NCBI GenBank assembly: GCA_032821775.1 | Contig: JAVLRN010000001.1 | Span: forward strand, 1,984,001 to 2,048,000 | Direction of reading: 5' to 3' | DNA length: 64,000 nucleotides | Source of the DNA: Sanguinoderma infundibulare | Taxonomy: Eukaryota > Basidiomycota > Agaricomycetes > Polyporales > Polyporaceae | Part shown: positions 10,452 through 22,663 of the stretch, piece by piece | How positions within the stretch are numbered: position 1 is the stretch's first letter | Layout of the letters: the number at the start of each line of letters is the position of its first letter | The notes under the pieces: generated by a model | Database searches by the model: none | What the model saw: only the letters and a program-made list of their open reading frames with translations | What the model was told of the DNA's origin: nothing | Program-made: the position numbers and the translations under genes

Positions 10452-13400
10452 ATGGACGGATCAAGACCTGGAGAGGCAGGCGTCATTGCCTGGTGTAACT
10501 CGATCCGTTTCACGATGGCAAAGGACCCTGGACGTCAATTCCTATACGAACAAATCCAGAGAGAAGGCTTCGATTTTCTCGACATGTACCTTGAGAACTT
10601 CCTGGAGGGGCCGAAGAAGGAGTGCGTATTGATCTCCTACCGACTGTCGCCACTCGCGGTGTTGACGTGTAGTTGGATGTAGGCCAGTGATCGAGCTCCT
10701 CAAGACGCCTGGGCGGAAGAAGAATGCTCCCGCCAAGACTCGGGCAGCTACCACTGCCGCTACGAAGGCTCAAGCCATCGCCTCAATGTCGTTTGAGGTG
10801 TGTGCTTTCACTGCCGTCACCTCTCACCACTCACCCATGCTCGAAGGATGGTGCCGCCAAGGAGAATCGTGGTCCCATGAACGACTTCCAGAGAGCTCTC
10901 CTCCAGGCCAAGGAGGCGGGCGATCCAAACAAGGAGAAGCGTTCTTTTCGGCAACCCTCAACAGAAAGGCCCTCGTCACACTCGTCTGGAACCTTTGGGA
11001 AGCAACTCAAGAACCAGAGGATTGTCACCATCGCAGACAGCCCCGCTGTCAATGTGCCGGAGACTGATATGGAAGTGGATGAAGTGCGTAAACCTCTCCC
11101 TGCCCCCACGTTCAACCTTGCACCCCTGCCATCACAACCTGCCGTTCAAGAGGCGACTTTGCCGGTCTCTGAAGACGTCGCCAAAGAGCTTTCTATGATC
11201 GCGGAGGACGACGAACCAGCGGAGAAGAGTCGGATATCCCTGGGTACCTCACCGCGACCTCAATCAGACGGTGTGGAAGTGGGCTCTGAGCCTTCTAAGG
11301 CCAACGAGACTCGTGACGTTTTCCACGATGCTGAACCTCCTGCATCTGATGATGTACATATGCAAGACGAAGACGTTGACGGCTCGGACGAAGCGGACAT
11401 GTCGGTAACGGATGTCGAGGAACCTGTTCAAGGTGACATCACGTCCGCCTCTGTAACCACCTTTCATACAATCCCGCTTAGTCCTCATCGCGAGCTGGAT
11501 CCAGAATCACAGTCGGCTCGTACGGCTGAGTTCCACACCGCTCCCCTTCCTAGGGTGTCATTGCCACCCCTCCCGGTGGAAGAGCCGTATTCGCATACGG
11601 CTCCTTTACCAGTATCGTCATCGAAGCACGAGGAGTACACCATGCCCCTCCGAGAAGAACCCTCTGGACCGGTGCCTGGCTTGTCACGGAAACCCAGCGT
11701 GTCGCAGTTCACTGGGCTGCCTGCACCTTCCCCGCTCCGCAAATCCTTGCGAACACCAGGGGATGCTACAACCGGCTTGTCCACAGGAACGACCACTGGT
11801 CCGTCTATTGGTAAGCGCAGCTCAACATCTTGGCTATCCAAGGCGCGCGAAACGAAGGCATTGGAGACGACCTCAAAGAAGACCAGCACTCTTGGAGTGG
11901 GAGCTGCGTTCGCTGCTAATAAGAGGAAAAGTAGCGAGATGCTTGAGGCCGCACACGCAGTCCTCAATTCTCTCGAGGAGGAAGAGCGCGCTCCCAAAGT
12001 CCCAAAGCTTTCCAACTCCCCTGCAACGGATCTCATCCTCGACCACAAAGGAAAGGGCAAGGCATCAAGTCCGGACGCGGTGCGTTCAGAGATACAGCTC
12101 CCTTTTCGCTGACTTGGGCTGATCGTAGCGAATTTCCTAGCCCGTGACTTCAGCAGAGACAATTGGCGTCGCCGCCGCCAATGCGGTTCCTGATCAGGCC
12201 GATATGCTTACTACACTGAAGAAGAACTATGGGGCGCGGGCGGGTAAGAGCATGGGGAAGTCCCTAGGAGGCAACGCTGCAGCGGCTCTTGCAGAAGCTC
12301 GGGCTGCTGCCGAGGCACGGGTCGCGGAGAGACATAAGCTCGAGCTGGACGACGTTTCGATGGGATCCGAGAAGAGACTCTCGTCGGTCGACGCCCCACC
12401 AGCCCCCGCAGATCCTGTGGAGTCCGAGCGCAGGTTTAGCATATCGGATCTCATACCAGCGTCCCAAAGCAACTTGAAGGATGACGATAAGGAGAAGGCG
12501 AAGGAAACTGTGGCTCAAGTCAGGCAGCCGACGCCGCCTGGAGCGAGTACGAGCGTATCCACCACGCCGCCGAACTCCCCACCGCGCTCTCGCACCGCAA
12601 GCTTCCTCCTACCGACCGGCCCTGTCTTCTCGAAGCCTCCGGCCTCAGCTCCTGCGCCCGCGGCTCGCACAGACGCTCCTCCAAAGACCCGCGACTTCAA
12701 GCTCCCTACAGAGAACCCGTTCTCCATCCCTGCCGCGATGGCGCTCGGGATGGGCATGAAGTTCCCGCCGTTGTCCGCGCAGAGCAGCAAGGCGAGCATC
12801 TTCTCGGACGTCGTCTTCGACCGGCAGGACGCCTCGCCCGCGTGGATGCCGTCCACGCAGGACACGTCCTTCTCCACCGCGCAGTCGCAGTCGCAGTCGC
12901 TACCCAAGGGCGTCGTCGACGACAACAACGACAACGACTTCGACGCGGACGACAGCTGGGGCGTGGACGAGAAGTTCGGGGCGGACCACATGTGGACGCC
13001 GTTCGGGTTCCAGAGCGCGAACCCGGACCAGCTCAGGGATGACACGATGACGTGGAGCACGATCCCCAGTCGGAGCACGAGCCAGAAGGGCGGGGACACC
13101 CATCCTACGCAGAGCCTGTTCCCGACTGCGGAGGAGGAGGAGGAAAGGGAGGAGCCCGATCCGGAGCGGGGCTTTGCGGAGCGGTTGGCTGCGGCCAACG
13201 AGCAGACTTCGGACGTGGAGGATGGGGCGAACGAGGAGGCGGATATGGCCATGGAGATCGATGAGGAGGACGCGCAGGAGAAGGCTGAAGAGGACGACAT
13301 CGAGGAGGCGATCCTCACAGGTAAATCTACTGTCAAACTCGTCCAGGTGAGTTGCTCCCTCTTCGCCCCGTTTGAAGACCTTGACCAGACGCTGATCACT

Positions 13401-14590
13401 GTTCATGCAAACCCGACAGAAGTCGGACTCATCTTCGCAACTTCGCAGCGACAGTCAGCAGTCGATGGCTTCAACGTCGTCGTCGCAGTCGAACTTGGGC
13501 ATCCTGGGCCAGGCGAGCAAGTTGGTCAGTAGCGTGTTCGGCGGTGGCAAGAAGGCCAAGCCGGAGGTCAAGAGCCTCCAGCGTGCAGCCGCGGCAGCGA
13601 AGAAGGTTTGTATCTCGATAGTCTCGCGGTCTGCCATACGCTGATATCATTCTGTCATACAGCAACAGGAGGAGCAGGAGAAGAAGGCTCAACGGCTGAG
13701 GGAGATGGAGGCCCGTCGGCAGCAGGCTCTCCAACGCAAGGCTGACGAAGAGAAGGCCCGTCAGCTCGAAGAGGAGCGCAAGATTAAGGAAGAGACGGAG
13801 CGCCGTAAACAAGAACGCGAGGAGCATACAGGCAAGCGCCCTCTGAGCAGGGTGGCCAACGCGCCGAAGAAAGTATGTATTTTGGCTTTGCTACTGGATC
13901 TGGTATTTGATCGTTGTACAGAACGAAGACGACACTACAAAACGCAAGCTTGGCATGACGACGTCGCAGAAGCCGCCGTCTAAGGAAAAGAAGGATACCG
14001 CGGCTCCCCGAACCGTCAAGCCCAGTGTCGGTGCTTCGTCGAAGCCTGTGCTCAAGTCGGCTCTCAAGCAGCCTGGGGCCGTCCCGTCTGGCTCATCTGT
14101 TCCCGTCACACCCGGCGCCAAGGCTCCTGCACCCAAGACCGTCAAACATGCGCCCTCGTCGAGCAATATCAAGATCCCACCGCCCGCAGCATCCAAGGGC
14201 AAGGAGAAGGAGGCTGCGGAGCCTTCGCAGAACCGTCCCAAGACACCTGCTGGGCCGCCCCCCGCGCAGGAGCCGCCGCGGGTGGCGAGCGAAAGCATCG
14301 AGCTGCCCGATATCAACAGCGAGTACTCAGACTCGGACGACGAGGACCGGCCGAAGCGCGACCTGCCGGACTGGGCGAAGAGCCCGGACATTGCTGCTGC
14401 GCTGCAGCAGCAGAGCACGATCAACCCGGACGATATCTTCGGGCGGATCGGGCCGCTGCGGATGGAGGAGATATTCAGGACGCGGCAGAGCCGATTCAGG
14501 GCGCGGACGAGCTCTGCGAACTGGACGGGCACGGACGAGCTCACGAAGGAGGAGGAGCTGGAGTACGCACGGAGGATGGGCTTCAAGTAG
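10452..14590 (+). CDS. Inner centromere protein INCENP (Sli15/Pic1 homologue)
   Basis: INCENP is the scaffold of the chromosomal passenger complex and binds and activates Aurora B kinase through its IN-box. Exons are 10452-10621, 10683-10797, 10847-12079, 12141-13346, 13420-13605, 13663-13872 and 13922-14590, all joining in frame, giving about 1,262 aa. The N-terminal 60-100 residues are helical (FDFLDMYLENFL) and correspond to the borealin/survivin-binding region. A long disordered middle part follows. The exon at 13663-13872 encodes a strongly charged Glu/Lys/Arg helix (single alpha-helix type). The C-terminus holds the IN-box: DLPDWAKSP, NPDDIFGRIGPLRMEEIFR, then the Thr-Ser-Ser activation motif ARTSSANWTG, and ends EYARRMGFK. 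The IN-box match makes this identification firm; details of the middle exons are less certain. Confidence 0.9.
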
Positions 14591-14753
14591 ATCTTGAGCC
14601 GGTCACGATTGGTTACGGCATTGGTTTTGTGGCATGGACTGTCGTCATACCACGGCGTTGGGATACGGACCCGTAATGAAAGCGTACGGGTATGACTTCG
14701 GATTATCCTTCGCGATTTCGACTTCATCATTACAATCAAGAGCATTACTACAC

Positions 14754-15644
14754 TTATTTTGCACAAGGGAGGTCCAATACAATCTCTACAAGTGCGTGAG
14801 CTACGTTTACGTGCGACGTACTGATGAATAGGTATGGTGTAATAGAGTATATGAGTCCAGCCGGGGTATATTTGGATGTACTATAGCGTAAGTAGAGCGC
14901 AAAGCTTCCTAGGCGAGGTCGTGGCGAAGGCAGCGCCTTTTGTGTCGCTCCCAATCTTCTCTCTGGAGAGTGGGTCACTAACGATGGACTTTGTACAGAG
15001 AACTGACACAAACACACCTGGCAGTCGTGAGAGCAGTAGAATGCGCCCTACCAACGTCCGCTGCGGTGAGCAATACTGCGGCTTCAGCTTCGTTGGAGGT
15101 TCACTGACCTTGCAGCCTCCGCAGATACGGAGGTCGGGGGTCCTAAGTAGCCCTTTGGCGCACTATTACGCAAAGCGTTCACGAAGCCGATCCTGGCAGT
15201 GAGGGCGGAGGAACATACTGTGTAATTGCTGCAACACATGTCGTCAGGTGCGCCCAGCATTTTGAGAGCCTTGGCCTTCAAGAGCTCGCTTCGGACACGC
15301 TGGACCCGCGCGAGGTTCTCGCGGCTAACGGTGATCTGCTTGAAGTCGTGGATGACGATGCCGGCGTCGAGCGCCTTCTGGAACCACTGCTCGGCCCCGT
15401 CGAGCTTCCCCATGCGGAGGTGGAGCTCTCCGAGGCCGTTCCAGAGGCTGGCGAGCGTCGGGGACGGAACGGTAGAGTCTACGAGGCCGAGGGCTTGGTG
15501 GAGGAGGCGTTCGGCCTCGCAGAAGCGACCGCGGGAATCGAGTTGGCGGGCTTCGAGGCTCAGGTTTGAGACCTCGGCGAGGACGGAGTCGTTACAGCTC
15601 AGGCTAGGGCCGCCGACGGGAAATGTGAGCGAATTGGTGTCCAT
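14754..15644 (-). CDS. TPR-repeat protein with C-terminal MYND zinc finger
   Basis: Exons 15644-15219, 15162-15109 and from 15047 onward. The first 140 residues hold two or three tetratricopeptide-like helices (AERLLHQALGL, LWNGLGELHLRMGKLDGAEQWFQKAL). Splicing then assembles MYND zinc ligands: CCSNYTC, ICGGCK and GAFYCSHDCQ. MYND fingers mediate protein-protein contacts; the partner is unknown. Start chosen at MDTNSLTFP because upstream in-frame sequence looks like UTR. The 3' end is uncertain: reading on to 14754 gives an unconvincing tail without a clear final His/Cys pair, and another intron after the CAG at 15018 is possible. Confidence 0.6.
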
Positions 15645-16052
15645 GTCGGTCGGCGAGCGATGGATAGGCAAGTTGGAGATGGGACGAGGTGCTGAAGGGA
15701 GGGGGAGTTCAGAAAGGTATGGACTGGCCCGGGTGCATGGTTGCCCTGAGACGGACACGGTGACGGTCTCAGATGGCAGCCGAGTGTTGCGAGTGGTCGG
15801 GAGGAACGCCACTGACGCGACCAGTGCAAGGGAACGATCACGTGTCCGCGACCGGGACATCCAATGACGCGACCCTTTCTCCGCCCGCCCTCCCCGGCTC
15901 ACTCTTCAGCCTCGACCATCCGCCACCGATCTTGAACGAGACCACGCTTGATCACTAATCATCCGTCGTTTTCGCTTCAATGTCCGTCGCTTAGAACCGT
16001 GCGTTCAGAACCCGACCGGACCGGTTAACCATACTTGCAGATAGGCCTGGTC

Positions 16053-16082
16053 TGTGTCGAAAGACTTTCCTTTTTCGACACA
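16053..16082. repeat. 10-bp inverted repeat in the protease promoter
   Basis: TGTGTCGAAA at 16053-16062 is perfectly complementary to TTTCGACACA at 16073-16082, with a 10 nt spacer. It lies about 360 bp before the protease ATG and 410 bp before the divergent TPR-MYND ATG. It could be a dimeric transcription-factor site or a cruciform; this is inference. Confidence 0.6.
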
Positions 16083-16334
16083 AACCACCACGCATCCTAC
16101 GACAGAGTTGACAAGATGCGTGCAATACCGATGCAAGCCATCACACTTCCACCCAGCTATCTGTCGGAAGGCGAAAGTCATTCCGCTGCTGCATAGCATC
16201 CTCATCCGTAATGCAGTTACTCCCTGCCAGTTACAGTGGCCTTGGGGTGGACTTCAATTTTTTTTTGCAAAGTCCAACATCCGCTGCTGTGTTCTATAGT
16301 GAACGTTCCCGTGTGGACCAGAGGGAGTTCCAGG

Positions 16335-16341
16335 TATAAAA
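16335..16341 (+). promoter_or_regulatory. TATA box of the aspartic protease gene
   Basis: TATAAAA lies 100 bp upstream of the start codon, the usual spacing for a highly regulated fungal secreted-enzyme gene. The leader after it is CA-rich (CACCAAACGCACTCC). Confidence 0.75.
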
Positions 16342-16440
16342 GGCTGCGGTTTTCGACGACAGGTTCCCATCACCAAACGCACTCCCCATACCAAGCATCA
16401 CCACCTTTTGCAGCACTCTGTACGCACAACAAGAGTCAAG

Positions 16441-18003
16441 ATGTTCAACAAAGTCTCCTTGATCGCTCTTGCGCTCGTTCTCCCCGCCACGGCAAGCCCC
16501 GTCGTTGAGGACGTCGGCACTCGCATCCCGTTCCACAAGCGCAGTGCGCTTACGGACAGCGAGGGCATGTTTGACCATGCCAAGGCCGCTCGCCAGGTCA
16601 TCCGTGATCACAAGTATGTGCATTCCTCACATTACCGCAAGCGTGCTGCAAACTAACACTCGTACAGCAAACATAGCAACAACTTGAAGAACCTTGAGGC
16701 CAACGTTGGTCGCGACGCCTTCAACGAGGGCGCCGAGATCAAGTCGCCCATGGCCTACCCAGCCGTCGAGCGTCGCCAGTCTGAACCTCTCTACGACGAG
16801 AATGGCGACGAGTACTGGGCCGGATACATCTTCGTCGGTACTCCTGCTACCCAGAAGTTCTACATTGACTTTGACAGTACGTTCCCACCTATCGACCAAG
16901 CCTTCCATGACACTCATCCGTTCTCGCAGCCGGCTCTTCCGACCTCTGGTTCCCGTTAAACAAGTGCACGCAACCCGCCTGCAACAAGGACAAGTACGAC
17001 CCCGCCAAGTCCTCGACAAGCAAGTCAGTCCCGGGGACCTTCAGCATCAAATACGGTGACGGCTCGTCCGTTTCTGGCCCCATCTTCACCGACACCGTCC
17101 AGGTCGGCGGCGTCAGCGTCAAGGACCAGGCGTTCTCGGGCGTGACCACCCTCTCGCCCTCGTTCGGCAATGAGAAGGACGAGGGCATCCTCGGCCTCGC
17201 GTACCCCTCCATCTCGAACCTCCGCCGCCCACCGTTCGTGAACAACGCGAAGGCGCAGAACGTGATCAAGCAGGCCATGTTCGGGATGAAGCTCTCCAAG
17301 CCTGGCGCGCCGAGCGAGCTCTACATCGGTGGCACCAACACTGCATACTACAACGGCGACATCGAGTACCACCCTGTCGACGGCAACACCGGCTACTGGC
17401 AGATCGGCGGTGGCAAGCTTACCGTCGGGTCCAACGTGAGTGCATCTGGTCCTAATGGACCCCGTAGCTTGCTGAGCCCACTGTTCAAATATAGACCGTG
17501 CTGAGTGACTTGAAGACCGTCATTGACTCGGGCACCACTCTCATCTACGGGCCCCCCGATGCGGTCGCTAAGTTCTATGGGAGCATTCCTGGTTCGACCC
17601 AGTTGGGAAACAAGAAGGGCTTTTACTCCTTCCCCTGCGTTACCGCGCCAGGCAATGTCGCCTTCAGCTGGGGTGGGAAGCAATGGACGATCTCCGCTCA
17701 AAAGTGAGTTCTCGGCATCCATGCATTGCGCTCGTTATGGACGCGATCCTGACCATTTGTTCCTAGCTTCAACGTTGGCAAGGTGGACGCGGCTGGCGTC
17801 CGTTGTGTCGGAGCAGTGGTCGGACAAGATATGGGCCTTGGTGCCAATACCTGGTTGGTCGGTGACAGGTGAATACAACTCATCTCTAACTTCCGAGACG
17901 CAACCAATGTTGACCGCGTCGCCTACCTTGCAGCTTCATGAAGAACGTCTACACTGCGTTCTCATTCGAGAAGAATGCGGTCGGCTTTGCCACCCTCAAG
18001 TAA
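16441..18003 (+). CDS. Secreted pepsin-type aspartic protease (polyporopepsin-like, A1)
   Basis: Extracellular acid endopeptidase. Exons are 16441-16613, 16668-16876, 16930-17435, 17495-17703, 17767-17868 and 17934-18003, giving 422 aa, normal for a fungal prepro-protease. A signal peptide (MFNKVSLIALALVLPATASP) is followed by a propeptide of about 85 residues. The mature enzyme begins near AYPAVERRQSEPLYDENGDE. The first catalytic motif DTGSSDLWF is split by the intron at 16877-16929; the second is VIDSGTTLIYG. The flap region has KYGDGSSVSG. The C-terminus reads WLVGDSFMKNVYTAFSFEK and NAVGFATLK, as in polyporopepsins. The gene has its own TATA box. It probably supplies peptide nitrogen during growth on plant litter or wood. 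Confidence 0.95.
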
Positions 18004-18236
18004 GGGTCCGCTCGTACTCTGACAGCTCCCGTACTCCTCGAAGGATCCTACGGTTCTGAGCTTCGGATTGTGCTGGTCGCTCACCAAAAGAATCGATGTA
18101 TTCGTGTTCCATGTATATTACTACCATTGTCTGTGCAATCAAATCCAAACATCCAAATTTACTGAAATCGTGACAATCTCAAGGTAGCAGTGAAGTCCAT
18201 CCAACGGCATGTAGGTGTACACGCAAGGTATTAGCT

Positions 18237-19479
18237 TTACTTGATCCTGTTGAGCTATCGGAACAACAGCATCAGCACGTAGCGCACTAAAATATCAGTC
18301 CATTCACTTACCCTCTGGGTGTTCTTGAATAGATGCTCGTCCAGACCATCGGTCTTCTGAGTGATACGGGTGATACGATCGTTCTGAGTGTCCAACTCGC
18401 TTCCCATCGCAGTGCCCAACGCCTTGAGCCTCTTCGTCACGTCCATGATTTCGTCCAAGTTGTCATCCAGCTCGTCCTCGAGCGCATCATCCTCCTCGTC
18501 CGCCTCGAACTGGTATCGCTTGCGCTGGTCCTTGCGCTGCTGGAGCTGCGCGGCGGTGCGGAAGCGGCCACTGCCCCCGGCGGCGATGCCTTCGTCGTCG
18601 CCGCGCGTGCCATACGTCGCCGCGCGCCCGAGGCGGTCCTGGGTCTCGCGGATGTCGCGCATCGCCTCCTCGCGGTTGGTGCGCTCCTCATCGTACCGCG
18701 CCTGGATCTTGGCCTCCTGCGCCGCGCGCTTCGCGTCCTTGTTGAACGTGATGACCGGACGGAAGATGGACCTGTTGAGTTGTTTGAGCTCGTCCGTTTT
18801 GTCCGCCGCGCGCTGCGAGTGTCCTTTGGAGACGTCCAAGTGTCGTTCGGTGTCCGCAAGTTTCTCTACACACAGCGATCAGCCATCGCGGCACCCTTGA
18901 TCGTGATCGGCGTGAAACGAAGGGGGTAGACGTACCGGACTGAGACCCGAGCTTGCTGACCGTGTTGCGGGCCGTCTCCTCGGCCTCGCGCGCGAGGCGC
19001 AGGGCGTTACGTGTGGAGTTGACGCTGTCCTGCTTCAGGAAGCGCATGTCCTGCTTGATGCCCTCCACGTCCTCCTCACCCTCCTCGCCCGGGGGCGGCG
19101 TCCCGCGCCGCCGTTGCCCCCCCTCGGGGGCGTCGTCGAAGAAGCGACCAGATCCTTTCTTCTCAGGGTTGTAGCCAGCGAAGAGCTCGCTCCGATCCCG
19201 ATCGATGTTACCGCCGCGCGAGTACGGGTCGCCCATCGCATTCTGACGGACGTAGCGATCGCCACCGTAGTTGTCCTGGGACGGAAGGGTCGGGGTGGAG
19301 TTGTAGGGATCACCGTCACGGCTCGCAACGTACGTTGAGGAGTACGAACGCGAGTAGTTGCTGGGCGGATTGGGGGAGGTGCTGTTCGTGCCGCGCGAGC
19401 CCAAGAGTTCCTTGCGTTTGGTCTCCTCCGACTCGACAGCCGGGATCAGGTTCTTGTCGGATTTGCGCCAGAAGGCCAT
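18237..19479 (-). CDS. SNAP-25-family t-SNARE Sec9 (Qb,Qc)
   Basis: Sec9 pairs with Sso1/2 and Snc1/2 to fuse secretory vesicles with the plasma membrane. Exons are 19479-18936, 18865-18312 and 18254-18237 (the last encodes only LNRIK), giving 371 aa. An N-terminal disordered region (MAFWRKSDKNLIP...) precedes the Qb SNARE helix (about residues 140-200, FLKQDSVNSTRNALRLAREAE). A charged linker then leads to the Qc SNARE helix near the C-terminus (MGSELDTQNDRITRITQ, whose Gln is the zero-layer residue). There is no transmembrane segment and no palmitoylated Cys cluster, as in yeast Sec9. An antisense open frame across this gene is a codon shadow. Confidence 0.9.
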
Positions 19480-19808
19480 GATGTCTACTAGGTCGACGAA
19501 AGCGGGGGAGAGGGAAGGATAATGAGGCCTTGAGCGACGAGGAAGAGAGTGGGCGGTGGTCGCTGGTAAAGGAACAGTTGCTGTGCGCGACGACCACCGC
19601 TTCCTTATGTACCGGTCACCTGTCACGTGTACTGACATCCCTAGCACCCTTGCAGCCTCTTCCCGTCGAAAACGCTATCAGACAGTTGCAGAGCAATCCA
19701 GACGTCACCAACTTGGCACGAGTCATACTGGACCGGAAGAAGAGAGTGGTTGCAGGCAAGTATGAGGTAAAAGAAGGATAGGGATATGGTAAGTGCATAA
19801 ACGACAGA
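19480..19808. other. Intergenic, SEC9 promoter and MPP10 3' end
   Basis: Both flanking genes are on the minus strand, so this is the MPP10 3' UTR followed by the SEC9 promoter. I see no further element. Confidence 0.5.
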
Positions 19809-22414
19809 TCATGTCTTGCCTCGCCCCCTCTTGCCCTCCGCCAACTCCTTGCTCTTCTTCCCCACAACTGTGATTCCCTTCCCGCTTTTGACGAGTGTCT
19901 TGAGGGCGGCCTCCTTCTGCCGCTTCGCGTCCCCCGCGCCCTTCGGCCGTCCAAAGTTCTCTACACTCCTCTGGATAGCGTCGCGCGCCTTCTTGTTCGC
20001 CTTCTTCTGTTTATTCCGCATGGCCCTCTTCTCCGCCGGTGTAAGCTCACTGCGGGCCCGCAGATCACTCGAGGCCGGCGCGTAGACCTCTTCCGGGGCA
20101 AGCATAGTGGACGTCGCCTTGGTGGTCGGGAGAGCCGACTCCAAGGTGGCAGCGGCGACGTTGGAGACACTCGCGATAGTTGCCTTGGGCTGTTTGAAAT
20201 CAGTCATCACGGCTTAAAGCAATACTGACAGAAAAACTCACAGCCTTAGGCGTGAAGTGTGCATTGCAGAGGGCATCGAGCTTGCCACAGATGTTCTCCC
20301 ACAGCTTCTCGACCTCCTGGTGCTCTTTCTTGAGCTTCCCGTCCCGGTCTTCGCCAGCGATCCCACCAGACTGAGCTGCAGTGTACTCGTCCTCGTAGAT
20401 CTCAGCAAGAGATTGCTTGGACTTGCTATCCTGGAGCTCGAAGAACCGCGAGGGTAGGAAGGGTTTGTCGTCAACGGGACGTTTCCGAACGACGTCGTCG
20501 AACTGATTTTCGAGGATGCGAGCCTTGATCCGCTCTTCAAGACTATGAACAACCTCTTCTGTAATGACCGGGACGGACTTCATGATGCGCTCGAACTCCA
20601 AGTCCTCCTCCAACAGCGAGTTCTGTGGCCGTGTTCTGGAGGTCGCCTCTCCCATGAGTGTCCAATCCTTCTTGCCAACATTTTCCGCCTCCAAAGCAGC
20701 AATCTCGTCGCGCAGAGCACCCATCCGTTTTTCATGTGTGGAAAGACCTGAGAGTATAGGGGAAATAAGTGTTTTCGTTGATGGGAACTGAGAAAGCGGA
20801 CGCGCCTTGTTGTGGGCCTTCTTCCTCCTCGTCAGCGAAGAGATCGTCCTTGAGCCGCTCCATGGTGGCAAAATCAGTCTCTTCCTCTTCCTCCTCTCCC
20901 ATTGAGACATCCTCTGCATCTTCTTCAGACTCCTCGTCACCCTCGTCCGATCCTAGTCCTCCCACCCCTCCTTCCTCCTCGTCCTCCATGTCTTCATCTT
21001 CAACCTCATCCTCAAATTCAGCTCCCTCCTCGTCCTCGTAGTCCCCGTCTTCGTCCTCATCTTCCTCCTCGTCGTAGAACATGGTATTGACAGGAAGGTT
21101 CTTCCCCTTCGCCTTGATCTTCTTCACCCTGACCTCCTCATGGAAACGCACCTTGCCGGTGGAAGGACCGAGAGCAACAAGCTTAGCCGGCTTCTTCGCT
21201 TTTGGTGCCTTGATGCGAGCAGGAGGTTCGAAGAAGTCCTTGTAGAACAATTCTGTGGCACATACTCCTGGTTGAGCTATGTCGCATATAAGCAAATGGT
21301 AAACACATACCACCACCGCCCTCCAGGTCCTCTTCATCAAATGCCTCCGTGTCATCCACAGCAGCGAAGTAGTCCACCTCTTCATCACCGTCATCCTCAT
21401 CCTCGTCCTCGTCTTCATCGCCCTTGCCGAGTCTTCCACGGGATGAACTCTTCGACTCCGCAGCCTCGATCTCCGCGTTGAAGGCAGCGAGGTCGAAGAA
21501 CCCGTCGTCGAGCGTAGGATGCCCTCCACGTTTGAGCTTAATCTTTAGTGTCCGTTTGCCCCCGCTGAGGAATGAGGGCTCGTCTACCTCTAGCTCGTCC
21601 TCCTCGTCCTCGTCCGACGGGTCGCGCAACTCCTCCACGCCTTCACCGAGGTCCACATCCTCTCCGTCTTCCTCGCCCTCTTCGCTCTCCTCATCCTCGT
21701 CGTCGTCGTCATCGTCCTCGCTGTCCTCCTCCTCGTCCTCATCCTCGTCCAACTCCAGACCTTCCAAGTCCGCCGGGTCAAAGCCTTCGTCAAGGAGGGC
21801 CTGCCGAATCTTCGCCAGCCTCTGTGCCTTGTCGTCCTCGTCGTCGTCCTCCTCCTCCTCGCTTTCCTCCTCGCCGCTCTCTCCTACCTGGGCAGGACCA
21901 TCAAGCGCGTAGTTCAGGACGTCGCATACGGTCTGCGCGCGAAGCTCGAGCTCGGCCCATATCTGCTCGTCGCTCATACCCTCCACCAAGAGTTCGGCGA
22001 GAGGCGTATCCTTCATGAGGGCAGCGGTCGGTTGTGGGGCGGGTGAGGGGCTGGGACTGCGTTTCCGCTTGCGGGTGCTGTTGGCGTTGGCAGTCTGGGA
22101 ACGTGTTTGGGGCGCATAGGACGGGGAGATGGAGGCGAGGAGGTCGTTCACTTTAACGCTAGCCTCCTTCTCGGTGGCCAGAGCTACGCAAAAGACATTG
22201 ATCAGAGAAACAATACATACGTCATGCGTAACAACGTACCGAGATCATAGATGAACTTTGTCGCCTCGAGGGCAGCTTTGCGAAGGTCCTCGCTGCCGGT
22301 GGCGAATGCCTCGGGCTTCTCGCCAATGAGTTTGGAGAGATTCTCCAGCTGAGAGGGAAGCGGATATTCTTCAACCAGAGGCGCAGCGTCATTGGGCTCC
22401 TTCTCAATGGCCAT
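19809..22414 (-). CDS. MPP10: U3 snoRNP protein Mpp10
   Basis: Mpp10 is a nucleolar component of the small-subunit processome needed for cleavage of pre-18S rRNA with Imp3/Imp4. Exons are 22414-22240, 22183-21311, 21252-20806, 20747-20242 and 20189-19809, giving 793 aa. Recognisable blocks are the N-terminal KPEAFATGSEDLRKAALEAT, very acidic Asp/Glu tracts, LFYKDFFEPP with basic KAPKAKKPAK, ATMERLKDDLFADEEE, the helix EKRMGALRDEIAALEAENVG followed by KKDWTLMGEATSR, and the basic tail with NKQKKANKKARD. The family order of motifs is complete. The third intron (20748-20805) seems to use a GC donor; no GT donor keeps the frame between the two conserved blocks. Confidence 0.92.
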
Positions 22415-22663
22415 TGTTGGTTGATGAAGGACGGGTATAAGCAATGAGAGGGAATATGTCTCGAGACCGCGAAACCACCAAAGTCATGAAGCGCCCAATA
22501 ATTTTGAACCGGCAAATGGAGCGCTCGCGTTGTTTGGCTTTGTTGAGCAACGGCCTCATCCCACTACGCCTCTCAATAAGGCGATGTGTCTGCTATTTGA
22601 TGTCCACCGGCCAACCAAAATGATCGTGTGTACATGGGGGATGGATTACTCTCGTGCCATCAA

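Larger units (their letters stand above)
15645..16440. other. Intergenic, divergent TPR-MYND and aspartic protease
   Basis: About 800 bp promoter region. It holds an inverted repeat at 16053-16082 and a TATA box at 16335-16341 (both listed separately). I see no gene in it. Confidence 0.5.

Noticed and set aside
12515..13399. Minus-strand Ser-rich open frame inside INCENP
   Set aside because: Shadow of the acidic/disordered coding strand, with no splice or start context of its own.
18333..18929. Plus-strand open frame across SEC9
   Set aside because: Antisense to well-conserved SNARE helices, and it spans the intron at 18866-18935.
21424..21912. Plus-strand poly-Ser open frame
   Set aside because: Antisense shadow of the acidic Asp/Glu tracts of MPP10.
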